DNA of 7,656 nt from assembly GCA_009392095.1 (NCBI GenBank), contig VFHF01000248.1:1-7656 (forward strand), written 5' to 3'. Shown here one piece after another: positions 1 to 6,134 of this stretch. Each line of letters opens with the position of its first letter. Within the stretch, counting starts at the first letter, position 1. The position numbers and the translations under genes are program-made. This DNA is from SAR202 cluster bacterium. Its GTDB lineage: Bacteria; Chloroflexota; Dehalococcoidia; Lucifugimonadales; UBA3495. The notes beneath the pieces were generated by a model. That model did not search any database, had not been told where the DNA came from, and saw nothing but the letters and a program-made list of their open reading frames with translations.

Positions 1-781
1 CGTCCTGCCCGGCCAAGAAAAGGGTTATGGGCAGGATGTGATCCGGCGTCATGGAGAAACGGCCCGGACTTCTGCCGGCATCCCCCGCCGCGCGCCTGGC
101 ATCATTCTGCTCGTCGTATCCGGTGGTGCGGGCGTTCCCAGGAATCAGGATGTTTACCGCAACATTGTTCTCTCGGACCTCGTCGGCCAGGTAAAACATC
201 ATGGTCAGGGTGGCCGCTTTGGCTGACTGGTAGGGCATCTCACGGCTACTGGACCGCTGGGCCACGTAGGCGCCGCCAACCGCGGTGTGCATCGCCCCGC
301 CACTGATAACTGAGATGATGCTGCCGCTCCGCCGTTCCAGCATCGGCTGGATGAACTTGCGGGTGACTTTCAGAGTCCCAAAAACGCCTACTCCGAACAT
401 CTTTTCCCAGTCCGAGTCTTTGGTCTCAAGAGTGGTGACCTTGCCGGTGGGCGGGAACAAGTTCCGCTGGCGCAGTCCGGCGTTGTTGACCAGCACATCC
501 ACCGTTCCGAATTTCTCTATCGTGGCTTGGTAGGTGTCCTCCACCGCCTGCAAATCGCGGATGTCTACCGTGGAGACCAGGACATCATCCTGGCGGTCCT
601 GTAGTTCCTTCAGGAAGGTGTCGTCATCGTCCCCCGAGAAGCCGGTTGGGTCCCAGGACAGGTCCATGGCCACCACCTTAGTGCCCTCTGCCAGGAACCC
701 CCTGACCATCGCCCGGCCCATACCCCTGGCTGCGCCGGTGACCACGACTACGCGGCCCTGTAAATCGGTCTCCACAGGCAT
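1..781 (-). CDS. Short-chain dehydrogenase/reductase (SDR), C-terminus cut by window edge
   Basis: This is a classical-SDR-like NAD-dependent oxidoreductase that probably oxidises or reduces an alcohol/ketone in the cytoplasm; the substrate is unknown. The frame gives 260 codons from ATG at 781 and is still open at the window edge. The Rossmann motif TGAARGMG is at residues 15-22. Asp40 ends the second strand (VVAMD), which in this family favours NAD over NADP. Asp73 lies in VDIRD, and NNAG is at 99-102. The YxxxK pair is Tyr184/Lys188 (YQSAK). Two features are odd. The position that normally holds the tetrad Asn is Gly132 (GVGVFG). The likely catalytic Ser160 lies 24 residues before Tyr184 instead of about 13. 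An acidic run (GDDDD) follows the second strand. AAGGA at 791-795, 9 nt upstream, supports the start. The gene is divergent from the amidohydrolase. Family assignment is firm; activity is inferred. Confidence 0.9.
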   Translation of the reverse strand, partial: MPVETDLQGRVVVVTGAARGMGRAMVRGFLAEGTKVVAMDLSWDPTGFSGDDDDTFLKELQDRQDDVLVSTVDIRDLQAVEDTYQATIEKFGTVDVLVNNAGLRQRNLFPPTGKVTTLETKDSDWEKMFGVGVFGTLKVTRKFIQPMLERRSGSIISVISGGAMHTAVGGAYVAQRSSSREMPYQSAKAATLTMMFYLADEVRENNVAVNILIPGNARTTGYDEQNDARRAAGDAGRSPGRFSMTPDHILPITLFLAGQD

Positions 782-885
782 TTTGAGCTTTCCTTATCCT
801 GATGATTCCAGACATCATACACGCCGCCACCCGTGATATTATTGGGCCGCTATAAGTGTAGCTGACTCAAGCCCGGAGGATCCAC
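782..885. promoter_or_regulatory. Divergent intergenic region, probable two-way promoter
   Basis: These 104 nt separate the leftward SDR start from the rightward amidohydrolase start, so promoters for both directions should lie here. A -10-like TATAAG is at 851-856 for the rightward gene. A leftward TATGAT is formed by the complement of 814-819. Neither has a convincing -35 box at the usual spacing. Ribosome sites are clear: AAGGA (complement of 791-795) for the SDR and GGAGG at 875-879, 6 nt before the amidohydrolase ATG. No obvious operator palindrome was seen. Confidence 0.3.
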
Positions 886-1902
886 ATGCCCCCCACAGGC
901 AACGAATGGCTGGCTTTGACCACTGAAGGAACGCTGGAGCCGGAGATTCCGATTTGCGACCCTCACCACCATTTTTGGGTCCAACGTCCCGAGCCCGTTG
1001 ACTACCAACAGTATCTTTTGCCAGATCTCGCAGCAGATGTGAACAGCGGCCACAACGTGCGTTCCACCGTGTTCATCGAGGTCCGTTGCGAGTACCGCGC
1101 CGATGGCCCGGATGAGATGAAGCCCGTGGGCGAGGTTGAATACGTCCAGACCATCGCCGACGCCAGCGCCGCCGGACAACACGGTCAGACCAAAGCCGCC
1201 GCTGCTATCATCGGCCATGCCGACCTGAAGCTGGGCGAAGGTGTGCGCCCCGTTTTGGAAGCCATGAAAGCTGCCAGTCCCAACCGGTTCCGGGGCGTTC
1301 GCCATTCGGTGGGCTGGGATGAGAGTCCGGAACTGGCCAACCGCGATATCAAAGGAGCTTTGGGTACCAACGGCTACCGGGCCGGCGCCAAGGTATTATC
1401 CGATATAGGCTTGATCCTGGAAAATTCCCTCTACTTTCACCAAGCGTCCGAGTTGGCCGATTTCGCCCGCGCCCTACCGGACCTGCCCATCGTCTTGAAC
1501 CACATCGGCGGTCTTGTACGAGTCGGACCCTACGCCAACCGTGATAATGAGGTCCTGCCCGCCTGGCGCAAGGGCATCGAAGAGATGGCCAAGTGCCCCA
1601 ACATCGTGTTGAAGCTGGGTGGCGTCGGGCAGACGCGGTTCGCGTATGGCTGGGAGCTTCGGGAGAAGCCGATCGGCTCCGAAGAACTGGCCGAATCGCT
1701 GAGCCCGCTCATGGAACACTGCATCCAGCAGTTTGGGCCGGACCGTTGCATGTTCGAGAGCAATTACCCAGTGGACAAGATCTCTTACTCCTACAACGTT
1801 CTGTGGAATGCTTTTAAACGCCTGTCTAGCGGCTATTCGGCCACCGAACGGGCCGCCATGTTCTATGACACCGCCGCCCGCGTTTATAACATCGACGATT
1901 AA
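886..1902 (+). CDS. Amidohydrolase-2 family metal-dependent hydrolase (TIM barrel, COG3618-like)
   Basis: This 338-residue protein fits the amidohydrolase_2 TIM-barrel family, which includes lactonases such as fuconolactonase and 2-pyrone-4,6-dicarboxylate lactonase, and some decarboxylases. It probably hydrolyses a lactone, amide or ester in the cytoplasm; the substrate is unknown. The strand-1 HxH metal motif is at His27/His29 within CDPHHHFW. Further conserved blocks are FRGVRH (135-140), YFH with His185, LNHIGG with His206, and the last-strand motif MFESNYPVDK (289-298). In that last motif Asn293 stands where many relatives carry the metal-binding Asp (GSDWP type), and Asp297 follows. GGAGG at 875-879 with 6-nt spacing supports the ATG. 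The epoxide hydrolase gene starts 29 nt downstream on the same strand, so the two are probably one transcript. The family call is confident; the reaction is not determined. Confidence 0.9.
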   Translation: MPPTGNEWLALTTEGTLEPEIPICDPHHHFWVQRPEPVDYQQYLLPDLAADVNSGHNVRSTVFIEVRCEYRADGPDEMKPVGEVEYVQTIADASAAGQHGQTKAAAAIIGHADLKLGEGVRPVLEAMKAASPNRFRGVRHSVGWDESPELANRDIKGALGTNGYRAGAKVLSDIGLILENSLYFHQASELADFARALPDLPIVLNHIGGLVRVGPYANRDNEVLPAWRKGIEEMAKCPNIVLKLGGVGQTRFAYGWELREKPIGSEELAESLSPLMEHCIQQFGPDRCMFESNYPVDKISYSYNVLWNAFKRLSSGYSATERAAMFYDTAARVYNIDD

Positions 1903-1931
1903 CGAACTCCCCAGCAAAGGAGCGCCCTGAA

Positions 1932-3083
1932 ATGAAAGTCAGACCCTTCACCATCGCCGTGGAAAACAGTGTCCTTGACGACCTGCGCCAGCGCCTGGCT
2001 GACACTCGCTGGCCCGACGAGATACCCAACACCGGCTGGGACTACGGCAGCAACCTGACCTATATCAAAGAGCTGGTCGATTACTGGCGGACGGACTTCG
2101 ATTGGCGTGCCCAGGAAGCCAAACTGAACGCCTTCAACCACTTTAAGTCGGAGGTGGATGGGCTGGACATCCATTTCATTCACGAGAAGGGTAAGGGCCC
2201 GAACCCGATCCCTCTAATCATCACCCACGGGTGGCCCAGTTGTTTCTTTGAGATGACCAAGATCATCCCTCTGCTGGCCGACCCCGCAAGCCACGGCGGA
2301 GACGCAGCCGATTCCTTCGATGTTGTTGCGCCGTCGCTGCCCGGCTTCGGGTTCTCCGACCACGCCCAGGACCGGGGCATGGAGATCCAGCGGGTGGCCG
2401 GGATGTGGAACAAGCTGATGTCCCAGAACCTGGGATATCCCAAGTTTGGCGCCCAGGGTGGAGACATTGGCAGTGGCGTCACCGCTAGGTTGGGCTTTGC
2501 CCACTCGGATACCTTGTACGGCATCCATCTGACTTCTATCACCCGCCCAACTCCCTACCTGGGCCCCGGCTCCAAGCCGATCACCGACGCCGAGCAGGCG
2601 CTTATCACCCAGCGCGACAAGTGGTTTCAAGACGAGGGCGGCTACAACCATATCCAAGGCACCAAACCCCAGACCTTGGCTTACGGACTGAACGACTCTC
2701 CAGTTGGCTTGGCAGCGTGGATCGTGGAGAAATACCGCACCTGGAGCGACTGCGGCGGAGACGTGGAGAAGAGCTACACCAAGGACGAATTGCTGACCAT
2801 CGTCACCATCTACTGGGTGACCCAGACCATCAGCTCGTCCACCCGCATGTATTTCGAGAACCAGAAGCACCTGTGGACGATGGAGAAAGACCAGAAAGTA
2901 CCCGCTCCTGCCGGCATGGCCATGTTCCCCCAGGAGATATCTAAGCCGCCCAGGGAATGGGGCGAACGTTCCTACCACGTGCGCCGCTGGACCGAGATGG
3001 CCAGCGGCGGCCATTTTGCCGCGTTGGAAGAGCCTCAGTTATTGGCTGAAGAAGTCCGGGCGTTCTTTCGGGATTTCAGGTAG
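1932..3083 (+). CDS. Epoxide hydrolase, microsomal type (EHN domain plus alpha/beta hydrolase)
   Basis: The protein (383 residues) should add water to an epoxide to give a vicinal diol through a covalent ester intermediate. An EHN domain spans roughly residues 3-110 (KVRPFTIAV, LRQRLADTRWPDE, YWRTDFDWRAQEAKLNAF). An alpha/beta-hydrolase core follows. The oxyanion-hole motif HGWP is at 99-102, the nucleophile is Asp178 in QGGDIGS, the likely acid is Glu335 in FPQEI and the base is His361 in GGHFAALEEP. Tyr307 (TRMYFEN) matches one of the lid tyrosines that activate the epoxide in mammalian microsomal enzymes. The triad is complete, so the enzyme is probably active. No N-terminal membrane anchor is visible, unlike the mammalian form, so it is probably soluble. 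AAGGAG at 1917-1922, 9 nt upstream, fixes the start. It is probably co-transcribed with the amidohydrolase. The physiological epoxide is unknown. Confidence 0.93.
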   Translation: MKVRPFTIAVENSVLDDLRQRLADTRWPDEIPNTGWDYGSNLTYIKELVDYWRTDFDWRAQEAKLNAFNHFKSEVDGLDIHFIHEKGKGPNPIPLIITHGWPSCFFEMTKIIPLLADPASHGGDAADSFDVVAPSLPGFGFSDHAQDRGMEIQRVAGMWNKLMSQNLGYPKFGAQGGDIGSGVTARLGFAHSDTLYGIHLTSITRPTPYLGPGSKPITDAEQALITQRDKWFQDEGGYNHIQGTKPQTLAYGLNDSPVGLAAWIVEKYRTWSDCGGDVEKSYTKDELLTIVTIYWVTQTISSSTRMYFENQKHLWTMEKDQKVPAPAGMAMFPQEISKPPREWGERSYHVRRWTEMASGGHFAALEEPQLLAEEVRAFFRDFR

Positions 3084-3085
3084 AC

Positions 3086-3937
3086 CTAACGGACCATCGC
3101 CTCGGCCATCCGCTCCAGCTCGTCGCCCATCTCTTTTTCGGTTTCGCAGTGCGGGGCCCAGGCGGACACCCGGAGCGCACCGGCGTTCATGAAGTCATCC
3201 ACCTGCTGTCTGGTGGTATCGGGCGCCTGACCAAATACCGAGATCGTCAGTGAGGCAGGGTCTCGGTCCCGCTCGTCGGCTAACGTATCCAAGATCTTCC
3301 TGCTCTCTTCGATCTGACTGGCAGTCGCTCGATTGGGCAACCAGCCGTCTCCGTACGTGGCGACCCTCCGAAGCACGTTCTTGGCGTTTCCGCCCAAAAG
3401 GATCGGCGGGTGGGGTTTCTGGACCGGCTTGGGGTAGCTGTAGACCGGGGGAAAGTCATAGAAGCGGCCGTGGTATTCAGCCTCGTCTTTTGTCCACAGT
3501 TCTTTCAATGCCTCCACAGCCTCCCGTGTCTGGGTCCACCGGTGATCGAAGTCGCCGCCCATCATCGTCGTCTCTTCCCGGTTCCAGCCGGCCCCGATCC
3601 CAAATATGAACCGGCCGCCACTATGTAGGTCGAGGACCGAGATCTCTTTGGCGAGTATCAAGGGATTGCGTTCCGGCACTAGCGTGATGCCGGTGGCCAG
3701 CTTGATCTTGGTCGTTACCGCTGCGGCCATCGCCAGCGAGATGTAAGGCTCGGAGAAATGTGCGTAGGTCCAAGGAATCTCTCCTCCGGTCGCCGGGAAA
3801 GCGCTTTCGCTCTTTACCGGTAATACCGGGTGCTCGTGGTACCAGATCGACTCAAACCCCAAGTCTTCGGCCTTCTTGGCTATGAAAGCCGGGTTCAAGG
3901 TGTACGCCGGTAGAGGGACTATCACGCCAACAGACAT
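3086..3937 (-). CDS. LLM-class (luciferase-like) F420/FMN-dependent oxidoreductase
   Basis: This 283-residue protein is a bacterial-luciferase-like TIM-barrel oxidoreductase, close to the LLM-class F420-dependent group (TIGR03619-type). Such enzymes use F420 or FMN to oxidise, reduce or mono-oxygenate small organic substrates. Hallmarks are PAFIAKKAEDLGFESIW near the N-terminus, an acidic/aromatic patch YHEH (33-36), ATGITLVPERNPL (81-93), the run LDLHSGGRFIFGIGAGWN (102-119), ILLGGN (179-184) and GDGW (196-199). AGGAG (complement of 3946-3950), 8 nt upstream, supports ATG at 3937. It follows the epimerase-like gene by 54 nt on the same strand and is probably co-transcribed with it. Its stop codon is 2 nt from the convergent epoxide hydrolase stop. 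Whether F420 or FMN is the cofactor cannot be decided from sequence by eye. Confidence 0.9.
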   Translation of the reverse strand: MSVGVIVPLPAYTLNPAFIAKKAEDLGFESIWYHEHPVLPVKSESAFPATGGEIPWTYAHFSEPYISLAMAAAVTTKIKLATGITLVPERNPLILAKEISVLDLHSGGRFIFGIGAGWNREETTMMGGDFDHRWTQTREAVEALKELWTKDEAEYHGRFYDFPPVYSYPKPVQKPHPPILLGGNAKNVLRRVATYGDGWLPNRATASQIEESRKILDTLADERDRDPASLTISVFGQAPDTTRQQVDDFMNAGALRVSAWAPHCETEKEMGDELERMAEAMVR

Positions 3938-3991
3938 ATCATTTACTCCTATCTTGTGTTTTGGGGGCCATGTTTTCGGCTTCAGGTCCGA

Positions 3992-4423
3992 TCAATGTTC
4001 GTGCTGGGCCAATTCGATCAGCACCCCTCGCGCCGCTGAAGGGCTCAGAAATCCGATGTCTCCGCCCATCAGCCCTTTCCTAGGGATCCTGTCCCGTAGG
4101 TCAATGCCAAGGGCATCAAGGTTCTTCAACTTCTCTTCGATCCCATCCACCTCAAAGCAGACATGGTGGAGCCCTTCCCCGTTTTCTTCTATATGCATCG
4201 ATATGCCGCTTCTCGGCTCTAGCCCTTGCAGAAGCTCCAAGTTCGTGGCGCCAATAGGCACGAAGCAACCGCGTACACCGATGTCTTCCCGGACGATGAT
4301 CGGGCCTGGTTCCAGCCCAAATATTCTCCGATAGAATTCGATGCTCGAGTCCAAATCGGCTACAGCGATTCCGATATGGTGCACCACGTCGGTAGGGGCC
4401 GGTGGCGTTCCGGAAATAGTCAT
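3992..4423 (-). CDS. VOC family protein, methylmalonyl-CoA epimerase-like
   Basis: The 143-residue protein has the two-module vicinal-oxygen-chelate fold and closely resembles methylmalonyl-CoA epimerase, which interconverts the 2R and 2S forms of methylmalonyl-CoA in propionyl-CoA metabolism. Matching blocks are HHIGIAVADLDSSIEFY (15-31), FVPIGATNLELLQ (54-66), NGEGLHHVCFEVDGIEEKL (81-99) and RGVLIELAQ (132-140). Expected metal ligands His16, His87 and Glu137 are present. ATG at 4423 is chosen because GAGAGG lies 7 nt upstream and the epimerase-like sequence starts soon after. The frame can be extended to an ATG at 4522, adding 33 residues (MPTRLKIPEFRQ...) with no family similarity. No mutase or propionyl-CoA carboxylase gene is in view, so another VOC activity on a CoA or carboxylic substrate remains possible. 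It heads a leftward pair with the LLM oxidoreductase. Confidence 0.85.
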   Translation of the reverse strand: MTISGTPPAPTDVVHHIGIAVADLDSSIEFYRRIFGLEPGPIIVREDIGVRGCFVPIGATNLELLQGLEPRSGISMHIEENGEGLHHVCFEVDGIEEKLKNLDALGIDLRDRIPRKGLMGGDIGFLSPSAARGVLIELAQHEH

Positions 4424-4629
4424 GATGAAACCTCTCTCTTCAAGAACGCCTATCGTCTTTAAGCTACGTAATTTGGGTGAAGCGGTTTGCCTGAACTCCG
4501 GAATTTTAAGCCGAGTAGGCATCCATGTCTATACCGGGTTGAGGAGCGAGAAAGAGAGATTGTGTTCGTTGCTTCGAAGTCGTTTAAAACTTATACTTTC
4601 GGCGGTCTCGGAATGGACCTGGAGGGATC
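4424..4629. promoter_or_regulatory. Divergent intergenic region with a sigma70-like promoter for the rightward gene
   Basis: These 206 nt separate the epimerase-like gene (leftward) from the DinB/MDMPI-like gene (rightward). A good rightward promoter candidate is TTGCTT at 4569-4574, a 17-nt spacer, then TATACT at 4592-4597. This would start transcription near 4604 and leave a leader of about 26 nt with GGAGG at 4621-4625. The spacer holds the palindrome GTTT-A-AAAC (4582-4590), and CGAAGT (4575-4580) is nearly the inverse of ACTTTCG (4595-4601). This could be an operator, though short matches of this kind arise by chance. For the leftward gene only a weak TATAGA (complement of 4528-4533) was seen. 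Confidence 0.4.
4431..4438 (-). promoter_or_regulatory. Ribosome binding site deciding the epimerase-like start
   Basis: The complement of these bases reads GAGAGAGG. It lies 7 nt before ATG at 4423 and favours this start over the in-frame ATG at 4522. Confidence 0.6.
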
Positions 4630-5484
4630 ATGCAATCGTTTGAAGAACGGGCCAGTTTGTATAAATCTGAATCTGAGGCTTTTCAGGAGTACCTGAAGGC
4701 CCTGCCTTCGGAATCTTGGGGCCGGCAGAGCGCCTGTGACGAGTGGCTGGTCGGCGACGTGGTCGCCCACCTGGTGGGCAACTCAGAGTTCTACGCCGGT
4801 ACCGTCACCCGTGGTTTGCAGGGGGAATCGTCTCCGCCGGAAGGCCGCCCCGATGCCGGGACCGGCCACCCTTCCATCAGCGCCGCGGCTTTGGCAAAGT
4901 CGTCCATAGAGGCCAAGGAAAGACTGGGGGACAAGCTCCTTGAGACCTACTTGGAGAAGGACAACATCTTGATCAACCTTCTCACCGGACTAAGCCCCGA
5001 GGACCAGGTCAAACCCTGTTACCATCCCGGCAGCATTGTGCCCGCCGGAAACTTCGTGGATCTGCGGTTCAAGGAGATCGTGCTCCACCAGTGGGACATC
5101 CGGTCGGTCATCGAAGAGAAATCAGGCCTTTCCGCTGCAAGTTTGGGCTCCATGGTCATCTTGATTCAGGAGTCCTTCGCTTCCGGCTCTCTGCGCTGGG
5201 CTTTCTGGTCGGGACCGCCGTTGGACGGTCCGGTGCGCTACCGGTTCGAGGTGAAGAGTCCGGTGGCTGTAACCGCCGATATCGTGGTGGAGGGAGACAA
5301 ATTCCGCTATGAAGAGGCGCCTCAAGGAACAGCTGACGTCACCTTCCGCTGCCACACTCACATCTTCGCCCTGCTGATGTATGGGCGCATGCCAGCGGCA
5401 GAGGCAATGGCTGCCGGTCATCTGGCGGTGGATGGAGACAGAGCATTGGCCGAGAAATTCAGCCAGTGGTTCAAGGGGATCTAG
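4630..5484 (+). CDS. DinB/MDMPI-fold metal-dependent protein (maleylpyruvate isomerase family) with SCP2-like C-terminus
   Basis: The 284-residue protein has an N-terminal four-helix DinB/MDMPI domain (about 5-165) and a C-terminal SCP2 (sterol-carrier)-like domain (about 200-282). The family includes mycothiol-dependent maleylpyruvate isomerase and other thiol-dependent transferases. The block CDEWLVGDVVAHLVG (36-50) is the usual MDMPI_N signature with His47. Glu149 and His153 in FKEIVLHQWDIR give the E-x3-H pair that, with His47, matches the His-Glu-His zinc site of the maleylpyruvate isomerase. The tail TFRCHTHIFALLMYGRMPAAEAMAAGHLAVDGD shows the SCP2 pattern. GGAGG (4621-4625), 4 nt before ATG, supports the start, and a promoter candidate lies just upstream. 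Mycothiol is mainly actinobacterial, so if the host is a Chloroflexota the thiol partner and substrate are open. It stands alone on its strand, facing the GNAT gene. Confidence 0.8.
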   Translation: MQSFEERASLYKSESEAFQEYLKALPSESWGRQSACDEWLVGDVVAHLVGNSEFYAGTVTRGLQGESSPPEGRPDAGTGHPSISAAALAKSSIEAKERLGDKLLETYLEKDNILINLLTGLSPEDQVKPCYHPGSIVPAGNFVDLRFKEIVLHQWDIRSVIEEKSGLSAASLGSMVILIQESFASGSLRWAFWSGPPLDGPVRYRFEVKSPVAVTADIVVEGDKFRYEEAPQGTADVTFRCHTHIFALLMYGRMPAAEAMAAGHLAVDGDRALAEKFSQWFKGI

Positions 5485-5503
5485 CGCCCGGTAGCAGATA
5501 TTA

Positions 5504-5538
5504 CCTCTCCCATGCCTGGGAGGGGGTTAGGGTGAGGG
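5504..5538. repeat. REP-like palindromic repeat with G-rich tail (CCCTCACCCTAACCC type)
   Basis: The bases at 5504-5512 (CCTCTCCCA) and 5517-5525 (TGGGAGGGG) pair over 9 bp, with one G-T wobble, around a 4-nt loop. They are followed by GTTAGGGTGAGGG. Read on the minus strand this is CCCTCACCCTAAC plus a CCTCTCCC-type hairpin. From memory, this sequence type recurs in intergenic regions of many bacterial genomes, including Chloroflexota and Proteobacteria. Only one copy is visible here, so repetitiveness in this genome is inferred. Confidence 0.6.
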
Positions 5539-5578
5539 CCTACAATCTGCGGATACCAAGTCTCTTGCTGGCCAGTCA

Positions 5579-5603
5579 TTCGACGAACTCAGGACGAGCG
5601 GTT
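5579..5603. repeat. Dispersed-repeat-like element (TTCGACAAGCTCAGGACGAACGG type)
   Basis: This segment starts TTCGACGAACTCAGGACGAG and continues CGGTT. It differs at a few positions from an intergenic repeat I recall as common in bacterial genomes (TTCGACAAGCTCAGGAC followed by GAACGGT). It begins with the small palindrome TTCG-A-CGAA. It sits about 40 nt from the first repeat, in the same convergent gap. The match is from memory, and copy number in this genome is unknown. Confidence 0.5.
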
Positions 5604-5634
5604 GGGATGGACTGTCTTGCCCAGAACCTAGGCG

Positions 5635-6129
5635 CTAATCCCGGGTATAAAGGCCCTTCAGGGCCTCGCCGGACAACCGGTAGGTGTACCAGCCCTCAAC
5701 CCGCTCGGCGCCCAAGTTTTCGTAGAACCCGATGGCCGGCTCGTTCCAGTCCAATACCGACCATTCCATTCGGGGGTAACCGCGCTCTTGGGCCAACCCG
5801 CTGCCGTAGGCCATCAACTCTCGGCCAATGCCATGGCTCCTCCAGTCGGGTAGCACGAAGATGTCTTCTAGGTACAGGCTGGATCGTCCCGAATAGGTGG
5901 AGTAGTGCTGGCAGAATATTGCGCAGCCAACGGCATCGGTGCCGTGATAGGCGAAAAATGCTTCCGCATTGGCGTTGGGACCGAATAGAGACTCTCGGAT
6001 ATTGGCCTCTGTAGCCACTACTTCATCCGACAACTTTTCATACTCGGCCAAGCCCTTGATGAACTGCAGGACTAGCTTGGCATCTTTTACCAAGGCTGGC
6101 CGGATCGTGATCGCATTCTGACTGGTCAT
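5635..6129 (-). CDS. GNAT family N-acetyltransferase (SSAT-like)
   Basis: This acetyltransferase would move an acetyl group from acetyl-CoA to an amine; it resembles the spermidine/diamine acetyltransferase-like (SSAT) subgroup. Numbered from the GTG at 6138 (167 residues), the visible blocks are ITIRPALVKDA (10-20), LAEYEKLSDEVVATE (30-44), LYLEDIFVLPDWRSHGIGREL (88-108) and MEWSVLDWNEPAIGFYENLGA (124-144). The block at 88-108 includes the acetyl-CoA-binding R-x-x-G-I-G (100-105), and Tyr139 is in the usual acid position. Two starts are possible. GTG at 6138 overlaps the enolase stop as GTGA. ATG at 6129 is 5 nt after the enolase stop codon and has GGTGA 5 nt before it. I prefer the ATG, giving 164 residues. 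It is the second gene of a leftward pair with the enolase and is probably translationally coupled. The acceptor amine is unknown. Confidence 0.88.
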   Translation of the reverse strand: MTSQNAITIRPALVKDAKLVLQFIKGLAEYEKLSDEVVATEANIRESLFGPNANAEAFFAYHGTDAVGCAIFCQHYSTYSGRSSLYLEDIFVLPDWRSHGIGRELMAYGSGLAQERGYPRMEWSVLDWNEPAIGFYENLGAERVEGWYTYRLSGEALKGLYTRD

Positions 6130-6134
6130 ATCGT

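Larger units (their letters stand above)
5485..5634. other. Convergent intergenic region carrying two dispersed-type repeats
   Basis: This 150-nt gap lies between the ends of two convergent genes, the MDMPI-like gene and the GNAT gene. No coding signal was seen in it. It holds two short sequences listed separately as repeats. No hairpin followed by a T-run, the usual intrinsic terminator, was found on either strand. The first repeat could still slow or end transcription, or protect 3' ends. Confidence 0.6.

Noticed and set aside
38..836. Rightward open frames in the first 800 bases
   Set aside because: They are the complement of the SDR gene, which has intact TGxxxGxG, NNAG and YxxxK motifs across the whole stretch.
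850..1305. Leftward open frame of 151 codons inside the amidohydrolase gene
   Set aside because: It lies opposite a gene with clear family motifs and its translation shows no recognisable domain; it is a shadow of that gene.
2214..3014. Leftward open frame of 266 codons opposite the epoxide hydrolase
   Set aside because: It is long but low-complexity in Gly, Val and Leu, with no domain, and it lies fully opposite a complete, motif-rich enzyme. Such long antisense frames are common in GC-rich genes.
4424..4522. N-terminal 33-residue extension of the epimerase-like protein
   Set aside because: The extension has no family similarity, and a good ribosome site points to the internal ATG at 4423.
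5504..5538. Start of a CRISPR array or an intrinsic terminator
   Set aside because: Only one copy of the hairpin sequence is present, no spacers follow, and no T-run lies next to the stem.
5651..5666. Inverted repeat AGGCCCT-TC-AGGGCCT as a terminator
   Set aside because: It lies inside the last codons of the acetyltransferase gene, has a very small loop and no following T-run on either strand.
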